From VFJJ01 sp031362415 (GTDB lineage: Bacteria > Actinomycetota > Acidimicrobiia > IMCC26256 > VFJJ01), in assembly GCA_031362415.1 (NCBI GenBank), contig JANLSK010000216.1, forward strand, positions 1 to 24,456: a DNA stretch of 24,456 bases. The letters are read 5' to 3'. Shown piece by piece: positions 6,602 to 13,207 of the stretch. The position numbers and the translations under genes are program-made. How positions within the stretch are numbered: position 1 is the stretch's first letter; each line of letters starts with the position of its first letter. The notes below the pieces were generated by a model. That model made no database searches. It was not told the origin of the DNA and worked only from the letters and a program-made list of their open reading frames with translations.

Positions 6602-7461
6602 TCAATGCACCCATTGCCCTGGCGCTGGCCGCCGGGATGGTGGGTGCCTTGAACCCGTGCGCCTTCTCGCTACTCCCGGCATATCTCGGGTTCTTCGTGA
6701 CCGGAGACGACCGCGCCGCGCCGCTCGAGCGGCGAGTGGCACGGGCGGTCGGGTCGGCGGTCGCGGTGACGGTCGGGTTCGTGATCGTGTTCAGCGTGTT
6801 GGGCCTGGTGCTCGATCAGATCGCAGGGAGGGTCCGCCAGCAACTGCCGTGGATCGGCATCGCCGTGGGTGTGCTGCTCGTCACCGCGGGGCTCGCGTCC
6901 ATCGCCGGGCGCAGCCTCTCGCTGCGCGTCCCGACGGTGCGCGCTGTGCACGGTCGGAGTTTCGCGGCGATGATCGCGTACGGCGCGGTCTACGCCGTGG
7001 CGTCGCTGTCGTGCACGATCGGCCCGTTCCTGGCCGTCACCTCTACCGCGATCGACCGATCCCTCATCGGTGGGCTGGCCACCTACCTGGCCTATGCCGT
7101 CGGGATGGGTGTGGTCATCATGATCATCGCCGGGGCCGCCGCGCTGGCCCGGCCCGGAGCAGCCGTGCGATTGCGGCGCCTGTCGCGATACACGGGCCGT
7201 CTTGGCGGACTCCTCATGGTCGTCGGTGGCGCCTACGCCATCTTGTACGCGCGTTGGGAGCTTCGCGTGTATGACGGCCGGCTCGAGACCGACCCTGTCG
7301 TCGATGCCGGGGAACGCATCCGTATCGGGTTCGTACGATGGATCGAACGGCTCGGCGCGCCGCGCCTCACCCTGATCGTGCTCATCGTGACCGTCACCGT
7401 GCTGGTCGTCGGACGCTCACACCAGAACTCGACCTACGCCTCCAAGGCAGATGACGCATGA
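6598..7461 (+). CDS. CcdA/DsbD-type transmembrane thiol electron-transfer protein
   Basis: This 287-residue polytopic protein starts at an ATG overlapping the previous stop. It carries the two CcdA hallmark cysteines in their usual contexts: Asn-Pro-Cys21-Ala-Phe in helix 1 and Ser-Leu-Ser-Cys139-Thr-Ile-Gly-Pro-Phe in the fourth hydrophobic segment. Six helices make up the DsbD-like core, and a long tail with one further helix (about 255-275) follows. Such proteins pass electrons from cytoplasmic thioredoxin to extracytoplasmic TlpA/ResA-like proteins, here most likely the one encoded at 5334. The gene closes the three-gene overlapping unit. Confidence 0.92.
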   Translation: MINAPIALALAAGMVGALNPCAFSLLPAYLGFFVTGDDRAAPLERRVARAVGSAVAVTVGFVIVFSVLGLVLDQIAGRVRQQLPWIGIAVGVLLVTAGLASIAGRSLSLRVPTVRAVHGRSFAAMIAYGAVYAVASLSCTIGPFLAVTSTAIDRSLIGGLATYLAYAVGMGVVIMIIAGAAALARPGAAVRLRRLSRYTGRLGGLLMVVGGAYAILYARWELRVYDGRLETDPVVDAGERIRIGFVRWIERLGAPRLTLIVLIVTVTVLVVGRSHQNSTYASKADDA

Positions 7462-7785
7462 ACCAGGGGCATCCCCTCGGTTCTTGCGCCCCGGGAGACG
7501 GACCGGTCACGTCCGACCGAGCCGCCCGGTGATTCTTCCCGTCGCTGTGACCGGTCTCCTCGTCGTGGCACCGGCCCGCCTGGCGCCCGTCGCCACAACG
7601 ACACAGTGGAGTTGAAGTGTGTCAACGAGATCGGGGTCGTCGACCGCGCCGTCATGCGACGGCCGTGGCGCGCTGGGCTCAACCCGGATGGGCTACGAGA
7701 CGATGTAGTAGTAAGCCGAGGACGATGCGCCGAGCTGGGTCCGAGCCCAATCGGCGCTCGCCATGACACACGAGGACACTCCCAG
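7462..7785 (+). other. 324-base intergenic region with operator O5
   Basis: No gene is supported. The frame of the downstream gene is open back to 7606 but reads as Arg-rich filler, and a well-placed ribosome site marks 7786 as the start. GTGGCA ... TGCCAC (about 7565-7596) could form a weak GC-rich stem-loop after the CcdA gene, without a T-run. The one clear element is the operator-like repeat at 7694-7710. Confidence 0.55.
7694..7710. promoter_or_regulatory. Candidate BlaI/CopY-type operator O5 upstream of the methyltransferase-like gene
   Basis: TACGAGA-CGA-TGTAGTA keeps the 7-3-7 geometry, with five of seven arm positions complementary (outer TAC/GTA plus two inner bases). The right arm is identical to that of O2, and the left arm differs from the perfect site by one base. 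It is centred 84 bases before the ATG at 7786. Confidence 0.6.
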
Positions 7786-8541
7786 ATGGGCGAAGCCAAC
7801 GTCGGCATGTGGTCGGTATTCCTGATCAACACCACCGTCATCTTGGTCGTTGCGCTCGGCTTCTACCAGCCGTCATCGGCCCGCGATTGGCGGGCACTGC
7901 GCATGTTCAGCGGATTCATCGTTGCCCTCTTCCTGGAGATGTACGGATTTCCGCTCACGGTGTTCCTGCTCGCCGGACTGTTCGGGAGCCGCTATCCGGG
8001 CCTGACCGTCGGAGAAGGCGGTGGCCACCTGTGGAGCGACCTGATCGGCTGGACCGCCGATCCGCGGCTCAGCCCCTTCCACCTCGCCAGCTACATCGGT
8101 ATCGCCGCCGGCTTTGGTCTCCTGGCCGCCTCGTGGCGGGTCCTGTGGGCAGCCCAGCGCTCGGGCGAGATCGCTTGTACCGGGCCCTACTTCAGGATCA
8201 GGCATCCGCAGTATGCAGGCTTCCTCCTGATCATGACCGGGTTCTTGCTGCAATGGCCCACGATCGCCACGCTGATCACGTTCCCGATCCTCCTCGCCCG
8301 GTACCGCCGATTGGCCCTGGACGAAGAACGAACGATCGAACAGCTCCACGGCGATCGCTGGCTCGACTACGCCAACACCACGCCCCGGCTGATCCCTCGG
8401 TGGCGCAGTGGTCGCGCGCGCCCAGCTGGCAGCGCGGGTTCGCCCAATGAGACCTCGGTCGACACGAGAAGCCCCGATACCTCGGACATCCCCGTCGTAC
8501 CGCTCAACCCGCACCGACCTCGAGCCGCCACTCCCGGTTGA
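7786..8541 (+). CDS. Isoprenylcysteine carboxyl methyltransferase / phospholipid methyltransferase-like membrane protein
   Basis: Starting at the ATG at 7786 (GAGGA nine bases upstream), the protein has 251 residues. Hydrophobic helices lie at about 8-26, 40-65, 100-125 and 150-180. The cofactor signature of the ICMT/PEMT family follows: Gly-Pro-Tyr-Phe-Arg-Ile-Arg-His-Pro-Gln-Tyr-Ala-Gly, then a hydrophobic hairpin, and Glu-Glu-Arg-Thr with a Gly-Asp-Arg-Trp-x-x-Tyr segment near the end. The family transfers methyl groups from S-adenosylmethionine to lipophilic thiol or amine substrates in the membrane. The C-terminal ~45 residues are Pro/Ser/Arg-rich and look disordered. Its own operator-like site ties it to the copper/thiol island, but the substrate is unknown. 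Confidence 0.85.
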   Translation: MGEANVGMWSVFLINTTVILVVALGFYQPSSARDWRALRMFSGFIVALFLEMYGFPLTVFLLAGLFGSRYPGLTVGEGGGHLWSDLIGWTADPRLSPFHLASYIGIAAGFGLLAASWRVLWAAQRSGEIACTGPYFRIRHPQYAGFLLIMTGFLLQWPTIATLITFPILLARYRRLALDEERTIEQLHGDRWLDYANTTPRLIPRWRSGRARPAGSAGSPNETSVDTRSPDTSDIPVVPLNPHRPRAATPG

Positions 8542-8850
8542 ACCAAGCACGAGCACGGAGCCGTCGATTTCGTCGGTCAGGCGACTTCCGAAGCACTCGG
8601 GATCTGGCCCACTTCCTGACGCGCCGGCTCGCCAGCTGAGCTGGTTCGGCATGGTCGGCCCCCTCAGCCGCGTCGTTGAGGCGGTCGTGGCGGCCGAGCA
8701 CCGCCGCATCGATGTTCAGCGCTGCGTAGCAGCGAACGTGACCGTTCAACCGGCTGCAACGGCGGTGCCGTACGCCGATACCGGCCGAGATGACGCCCTT
8801 GGCGCGCAGCCTACGGAATGTGCGATCCGATTCGCGGGTCCAACGACCGA
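8542..8850. other. 309 bases without a supported gene
   Basis: Frames are open on both strands, but each reads as Arg/Ala/Pro-rich sequence without recognisable motifs, as expected by chance in GC-rich DNA. I see no strong hairpin with a T-run and no repeat. It may be decayed coding sequence at the border between the copper island and the accessory region. Confidence 0.5.
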
Positions 8851-9219
8851 CTACGTGGTGCGCGCTCTCGCGCCTCGGCCGCGTGGGGCGGGTTTCGACG
8901 GAGCTAGAGCCGGCTTGGTCTTCCGGCCCTTGATCGGCTCGGGGGCCGGTGTCGGTTCGGCGGGAGTGTCGTCCTCGACGTCTTCGTCGCCGGCTCCGAC
9001 GGTGGTGAAGTTTCGCTCGATCATGGCGATGACGTCTTCGAGCACGAACCGCCATTTGCGGGCGCCGGGCATACGGCTGGCCTTGAGATGGCCCAACTGC
9101 ACGGCCTTCATGACGGTGCGGATGTCGAGCTGGAGAATGTCGGCGACCTGCCCGGTGGACAGGATCGGCGGGTAACTGCGCCGGATGGCGTCGTAGCGAG
9201 GGTCAGTTGTGAGGTCCAT
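8851..9219 (-). CDS. Small excisionase/MerR-like helix-turn-helix DNA-binding protein with Ala/Pro/Lys tail
   Basis: The ATG at 9219-9217 gives 122 residues; a longer in-frame extension upstream is rejected because it crosses the promoter-like repeats. Residues about 15-65 match the HTH_17/excisionase-type fold: Leu-Ser-Thr-Gly-Gln-Val-Ala-Asp-Ile-Leu, then Arg-Thr-Val-Met-Lys-Ala-Val and Lys-Trp-Arg-Phe before the last helix. The C-terminal half is acidic (Glu-Asp-Val-Glu-Asp-Asp) and then a Pro/Ala/Lys/Arg-rich, histone-H1-like tail. On this strand TAGACT lies seven bases before the ATG with no Shine-Dalgarno, suggesting a leaderless message. Target and role are unknown; no recombinase gene is nearby. 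Confidence 0.75.
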   Translation of the reverse strand: MDLTTDPRYDAIRRSYPPILSTGQVADILQLDIRTVMKAVQLGHLKASRMPGARKWRFVLEDVIAMIERNFTTVGAGDEDVEDDTPAEPTPAPEPIKGRKTKPALAPSKPAPRGRGARARTT

Positions 9220-9231
9220 CGCGGGAAGTCT

Positions 9232-9253
9232 ACCAATATTGGAGACTATTGGT
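9232..9253. promoter_or_regulatory. Inverted/direct repeat upstream of the small HTH gene
   Basis: ACCAATA (9232-9238) and TATTGGT (9247-9253) are perfect complements separated by 8 bases. TATTGG also occurs as two direct copies spaced exactly 10 bp (9237-9242 and 9247-9252), and CCAATATTGG (9233-9242) is itself a palindrome. The element lies just upstream of the putative -10 (TAGACT on the minus strand), a natural place for autoregulation by the HTH protein. Confidence 0.6.
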
Positions 9254-9346
9254 GACCGTTGGGTAGACGGGGTCCCCGAGGACGGCGCCGTTGCCAGCCG
9301 GCTCTTGGTCGAGCGGTCCGAGGCCATGAGCTCCTCGTATGTTCAG

Positions 9347-9493
9347 CTAGGCCCGCGGGCGGGGTGCGATCGTGAGCGACGGCACGGCTGCACCGTTGCG
9401 CAGCACGCACCCGACGGCGTCGCCGCGCCGCGCGAAGTCGACGGTGATGCACCTTCCCAGACCGCTCGACGCCCCGACCACGATGGTTCGCAT
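9347..9493 (-). pseudogene. N-terminal fragment of a short-chain dehydrogenase/reductase
   Basis: A 48-codon frame begins at an ATG (9493-9491) with GAGGA just upstream. It opens with Met-Arg-Thr-Ile-Val-Val-Gly-Ala-Ser-Ser-Gly-Leu-Gly-Arg, the nucleotide-binding start of an SDR, followed by a typical helix (Asp-Phe-Ala-Arg-Arg-Gly-Asp). After about 30 residues the similarity ends and a TAG closes the frame at 9347. No later SDR parts follow in any frame, so this is a stub left by deletion, lying just downstream of an intact SDR gene on the same strand. Confidence 0.6.
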
Positions 9494-9622
9494 CACGTCC
9501 TCGATTCGTTGCTCAGACCGACCCGGCGTCCACCGACCCGGGAGGGCCCGCTGCGACCGCCGGGCATTCGGCTCATCTTCCGAAGCGCACGCACACCAAC
9601 GTCCGGGGATCGTGCCGGCGAG

Positions 9623-10468
9623 CTACCCGGTCCCCATGCCCTTCGGGACGAGCGTTGCCGGATCGATCTGGCCCGTGAACAGACCCGCGGAGAACGCCTG
9701 ATCAGTGAACAACACGGCGCCACTCACCACGCCCATCCGCCCGCTGTTCACGAGGACGAGCGGCCACGCCTGCTCCTGCGGGGTCGCCATCCGGCCGAGC
9801 GTGGGATAGGGGTACTGCTCGAAGAACTCCTGCCCGATGTCCTCGACCGTCGGCACCATGAACGGCGTGCTGGTCGGGCACGGCGCGATGCAGTTGACCC
9901 GGATACCCCGCTGCCTGCCCAGCAGGTACGCCTGCTGCAGCGACCAGACGATCAACGCCTCCTTGGACACGGAGTACCCGTCACGGACCAACGTGGGATG
10001 CTCCTCGCACCAACGCCGGGCCTCGACCGGACCCCATGCCGAAAGCAGGTCGGTGATGGCCGCCATGTTGGCCTGCCAGCCCATCCCCGCCATGGAACTG
10101 ATGCTGGCGATACCACCGCCGTCGACCAGAGCTGGGAGCACTGCCTCGGTGAGCTGGCGGGCTCCCACGTAGTTCACGAGCATGCACTGCACGGGACCGA
10201 ACGTGTGGGGAACCCCTGCACAGTTGAACACGTGATCGATGGGCCCGGCGTCTCGTATCGATGCTGCCGTGGCCTCGACCTGTCCCGGGTCCGAGAGGTC
10301 GGTTGCGTGGAAGGCGACACAGGGCGATGTTGGTTTGCGTAGATCGACGGCGTGCACGTTGGCGCCGAGCTCACCGAGGATGCGGGCCGTCTCGGCCCCC
10401 ATTCCCGAGCTCGCCCCGGTCACCACGACGGTCGTGCCGGCGTAGCCCAGGATGTCCGGATCGGCCAT
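9623..10468 (-). CDS. SDR-family NAD(P)-dependent oxidoreductase (hydroxysteroid/coniferyl-alcohol dehydrogenase-like)
   Basis: The ATG at 10468 is preceded by GGAG at six bases, giving 281 residues. The cofactor motif Thr-Gly-Ala-Ser-Ser-Gly-Met-Gly is at 17-24, Asn-Cys-Ala-Gly at 82-85 (a variant of NNAG), and the catalytic Ser is near 124. Tyr165-Ser-Val-Ser-Lys169 is the YxxxK pair. The overall pattern, with a short start and a long insertion before the catalytic Tyr (about 132-163), recalls 3-alpha-hydroxysteroid dehydrogenase/carbonyl reductase and coniferyl-alcohol dehydrogenase relatives. All catalytic residues are present, so it should be active on a hydroxy or keto substrate that cannot be named. 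It follows a broken P450 gene on the same strand. Confidence 0.92.
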   Translation of the reverse strand: MADPDILGYAGTTVVVTGASSGMGAETARILGELGANVHAVDLRKPTSPCVAFHATDLSDPGQVEATAASIRDAGPIDHVFNCAGVPHTFGPVQCMLVNYVGARQLTEAVLPALVDGGGIASISSMAGMGWQANMAAITDLLSAWGPVEARRWCEEHPTLVRDGYSVSKEALIVWSLQQAYLLGRQRGIRVNCIAPCPTSTPFMVPTVEDIGQEFFEQYPYPTLGRMATPQEQAWPLVLVNSGRMGVVSGAVLFTDQAFSAGLFTGQIDPATLVPKGMGTG

Positions 10469-10522
10469 GAGAAACTCCAAGGTCTCGGGTGTCCGGTGAC
10501 ACGGCGTCGTGTGCGGGACTGC

Positions 10523-10553
10523 GGGCTGGGGGCTGGGGGCTGGGGGCTGGGGG
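10523..10553. repeat. 7-bp tandem repeat, four and a half copies of GGGCTGG, with G-quadruplex potential
   Basis: The unit GGGCTGG repeats without error at 10523, 10530, 10537 and 10544, ending in GGG. It creates successive G5 runs separated by CT on the + strand, enough for a four-tetrad quadruplex. It sits between the P450 remnant and the SDR start, upstream of the SDR Shine-Dalgarno, on the template strand for that gene. Confidence 0.85.
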
Positions 10554-10569
10554 ACGTTCGGGCGTGCGG

Positions 10570-11587
10570 CTACGGAGCGCCGGCGCTCACAGGACCGGGC
10601 AACACGGTGACCGGCACGCTCGTGGGGCCCAGCACGCTGCCGGAGTGGAGGAACTCGACGGTATCCTCGTCGACCTCGTAGCGCGGGTAGCGGGCGAGGA
10701 ACTCCTGGAGGGCGATGCGTCCCTCGATGCGGGCGACGGCTGCGCCGAGGCACACGTGAGCGCCGTGGCCGAAGGCCAGGATGCGCGGGTTGGAACGCGT
10801 GATGTCGAACTCCTCGGGCCGCTCGAACTCGCGCTGGTCGCGGTTGCCCGATCCCAGCAGCAGTGCGACCTTCGACCCCTTCGGTATCGCGACGCCGTGG
10901 AGCTCGACGTCGCGAGTGGTCGTCCGGGCCATGAACTGCGTGGGACTGGTGTAGCGCAGCAGCTCCTCGACGGCGCCGCTCATCAGCCCCAGGTCGGCCA
11001 ACAGCAGGTCGCGCTGGTCGGGGTGCTGGGCGAACAGCCGGACGCCGTTGGCGATCAGCTTCGATGTCGTCTCGTGGCCGACGGTGATGAGCAAGAAGCA
11101 GTAGCCGATGATCTGCGCGTCGGCGAGCGGTACCCCGTCGATGGTTGCGTCGACCAGCATCGTGACCAGGTCGTCGGTGCCGTGCTGGCGGCGGGCCATG
11201 CTGAGCTCGTAGGGGCCAGCGCCCCGATCTGGTTCGCGCCCTCGGTGGCCGCGGGCGGCGGCGTCGGGTTCCCTGGCTCCCGGGTCAGCAGGTCATCGGT
11301 CCACTGGCGGAGGTGATCGTGATCTTCGGGCGGTACGCCGAGCATGGTGCCGATGATGGTCGTCGGTAGCACGGCGGTGAACTCGTGCACGACATCGAAC
11401 TCGGAGCGACCGTCCAACCGGTCGGCGGATCCATGATGATCATGATCTCCATAGACGGGTCGTGAGGCTCCAGACCCACGCCGTTCGTCGACGTGAACGT
11501 GCCCGGGTCGTGCAAACCGGCGAACACGTCGGCGAACCTCGAGAGCCCACAGAAATCGAGACGCTCGTTTCTACCGGCCCACACCAC
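10570..11587 (-). pseudogene. Cytochrome P450 broken by N-terminal loss, an internal deletion and a frameshift
   Basis: P450 sequence is spread over three frames. The first piece (about 11587-11430) runs through Phe-Cys-Gly-Leu-Ser-Arg-Phe-Ala-Asp-Val to Met-Asp-Pro-Pro. The residues after that motif (usually Glu-His-Thr-x-x-Arg and the following helix, ~30 residues) are missing. The second piece (about 11427-11220) continues at Leu-Asp-Gly-Arg-Ser-Glu-Phe-Asp-Val-Val. A second frame change near 11210-11230 leads into the third piece. That piece holds the I-helix (Gly-His-Glu-Thr-Thr), Glu-Glu-Leu-Leu-Arg (ExxR) and the heme loop Phe-Gly-His-Gly-Ala-His-Val-Cys-Leu-Gly. The first ~60 residues of a normal P450 are absent, and an in-frame stop lies upstream at 11614-11612. 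The 209-residue C-terminal frame alone cannot form a P450 fold. Sequencing error could explain the frameshift but not both deletions. Confidence 0.87.
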
Positions 11588-11890
11588 TGCTATGCGATGG
11601 TGATTCGATGATCAGCCGCTATCGCGTGTGGGTCCGCCAGTTCTCCGCCGGTACCTGAGCGCGATCCTGCATGGGATCGGGGAGCTCCCGCGCCTCGCCA
11701 GGGACGACGTAGGCAGTGCCGGAGAGCAACCGCCGAGCGGTACGGGTGACGCCCTGGCCGACGCCCTGGCCGACGACCAACCTGTTTGCTGTCGCCGGCA
11801 TGAAGGATGGTTGCCACCGGGGTCCTTTGCCGTCCGATACGCGATCCCGCGGGATCGCGTATCGGACAGGGAACCACCACGGCAGTGGGG
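11588..11890. other. 303-base intergenic region containing a perfect palindrome
   Basis: No gene is supported between the P450 remnant and the Asp-box gene. It holds a 12-bp tandem duplication (GACGCCCTGGCC at 11749-11760 and 11761-11772) and the 36-bp palindrome at 11832-11867. A short minus-strand frame reads plausibly as protein around 11620-11740, but I recognise no family. Confidence 0.5.
11832..11867. repeat. Perfect 36-bp palindrome
   Basis: GTCCGATACGCGATCCCG is followed immediately by its exact reverse complement, giving 18-bp arms with no spacer. There is no T-run on either side, so it is not a standard terminator. It lies 24 bases beyond the stop of the Asp-box gene. It may be a mobile or repeated intergenic palindrome, a processing stem, or a protein-binding site. 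Confidence 0.9.
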
Positions 11891-13156
11891 TCACGCCGGA
11901 GTTTCGGCCAGCCAGAGCTGGCCGGGACTTCCGTCCCCGATCAAGGCCCATACGAGGAACCCGCCTCCAAGCGCGACGGCAGGTCCGATGCCTCGGGCCC
12001 CGAGGCTGGCGGGATCGAACTGGACGATCGACGATCCATCGGCGAGATAGGAGACGGTTGGCCCGGTGGATTCGTCGCCTTCAATGTTCTGGGGGAACAA
12101 GACGTGCTGGGGGAACAAGACGAGTCCCGGGTTGACTTCGTCATGAGCGGCTTGGACTTCGGAAATGGTGTAGGAGAACACCGTCTCGTTTGTGTCCGGG
12201 TCGATGAAGGCCAAGCCGACGTCGGATGCATCGGGGTCCTGTCCGATCGGGGCTAGGCGCAGGGCAGGCCGCGTGCCCGATGTCCTCCCCGTGGGGCCGT
12301 ATCGGAAGATGAGCTCATCGGTTGTGGTGTCTCTGAGCTCCATCGTGGACTGGTGGGAGTCCATCGTGAAAGCGAGTGCTCCCTTGACGATGGTGATGGG
12401 GTTGATCGCTGGCCCCGGTGCCATGACGGATCCCAGGTTGACGAGGAGGAGGCTCTCAGCGTCGTTGCCGACGATGTGGACCTTGGTCGTGATCTCCTCC
12501 CACTGGGGGTCGGGGTCTTCGTCGGCAACGGTGAACTGACCGAGCCGGAGCCAACTCCGGCCATCTGGGCTCGTCCAGACCTCCCGCTCACGCGAAGCGT
12601 GACCAGTTCGCGCAGCGTCAGACCCGGCGGCGGGGCTGGTGATCGCAACGAGTCCGTCACGAGTGCGACCGGCGCCGGCGAGCTGGTCGGTACCGAAGGT
12701 GGAGGCGAGCTCGATGGGCTGCCAGGACAGGCCATCGGGACTCGTCCACAGTGATGGGCTTGTCCAGTCGTACGCCCAGTCGAGTGCAACGAAGCCGTCG
12801 CCCAGGCTGTACCACGAATCTTGAGCCGCTGGCGGCGCGCCGCTCGAGGACGTGAAGGTGGTGCCGTCGGTGCTCGAGAACGACCAGTTGTTGTCGGGGC
12901 CGCCGCCGGTCTGGCCACCCACGACGAACCGGTCCGGGCCGACTGCCGCCTCGAGCATGCTCACGTCGGCGACGTCGAGGGTGACCGCATTCCAGGTGCT
13001 CCCGTCGAGTGAGGTCCATAGCGTGCTCGGGGCTTCGCCGAGGGCCAGCCAGCCCCGCCCGCCCTGCACGACGGTCGCGACCCGCCCGGGGATCGATAGC
13101 GGCCGCCAGGTGAGCCCGTCGCTCGTGGCATGGGCGGCGCCGTCGACGATCGCCAC
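11891..13156 (-). CDS. Asp-box beta-propeller-like protein, apparently lacking its original 5' end
   Basis: The longest frame starts at a GTG (13156) and encodes 421 residues. At least five Asp-box-type repeats occur (Ser-Asp-Gly-Leu-Thr-Trp, Ser-Leu-Asp-Gly-Ser-Thr-Trp, Ser-Thr-Asp-Gly-Thr-Thr-Phe, Ser-Pro-Asp-Gly-Leu-Ser-Trp, Ser-Pro-Asp-Gly-Arg-Ser-Trp), spaced about 45-55 residues as in propeller blades. The last ~170 residues lack the repeats and form a separate beta-rich domain. There is no signal peptide or Shine-Dalgarno, and the first Asp-box comes only 10 residues in. The same frame continues upstream for 18 plausible codons until it meets the TGA of the citrate-synthase-like gene. 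This suggests the secreted N-terminus was lost in a rearrangement; expression is doubtful. An 18-bp tandem duplication near 12089-12124 doubles the sequence Val-Leu-Phe-Pro-Gln. Confidence 0.72.
   Translation of the reverse strand: MAIVDGAAHATSDGLTWRPLSIPGRVATVVQGGRGWLALGEAPSTLWTSLDGSTWNAVTLDVADVSMLEAAVGPDRFVVGGQTGGGPDNNWSFSSTDGTTFTSSSGAPPAAQDSWYSLGDGFVALDWAYDWTSPSLWTSPDGLSWQPIELASTFGTDQLAGAGRTRDGLVAITSPAAGSDAARTGHASREREVWTSPDGRSWLRLGQFTVADEDPDPQWEEITTKVHIVGNDAESLLLVNLGSVMAPGPAINPITIVKGALAFTMDSHQSTMELRDTTTDELIFRYGPTGRTSGTRPALRLAPIGQDPDASDVGLAFIDPDTNETVFSYTISEVQAAHDEVNPGLVLFPQHVLFPQNIEGDESTGPTVSYLADGSSIVQFDPASLGARGIGPAVALGGGFLVWALIGDGSPGQLWLAETPA
12089..12124. repeat. 18-bp tandem duplication inside the Asp-box gene
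   Basis: CTGGGGGAACAAGACGTG (12089-12106) is followed directly by a copy differing at one base (12107-12124). It adds six residues in frame (Leu-Phe-Pro-Gln repeated), so it is a recent slippage that keeps the frame. Confidence 0.85.
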
Positions 13157-13207
13157 GGCGCCGTCGGTGATGGCGCTGAGCTCGGTGACCGCAACTGGAC
13201 ATCGACA

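Noticed and set aside
8504..9055. Minus-strand 183-codon frame across the gap after the methyltransferase-like gene
   Set aside because: It overlaps the better-supported HTH gene in another phase and shows only Arg-rich sequence; I could not identify a transposase or other family in it.
10570..11199. The 209-residue heme-domain frame as an intact small P450
   Set aside because: It begins in the middle of the fold, and upstream P450 sequence is present in two other frames, so it is part of a broken gene.
11749..11772. 12-bp tandem duplication as a possible CRISPR or att-site remnant
   Set aside because: Only two copies, no spacer pattern, and no integrase or Cas gene in the window; simple slippage is enough.
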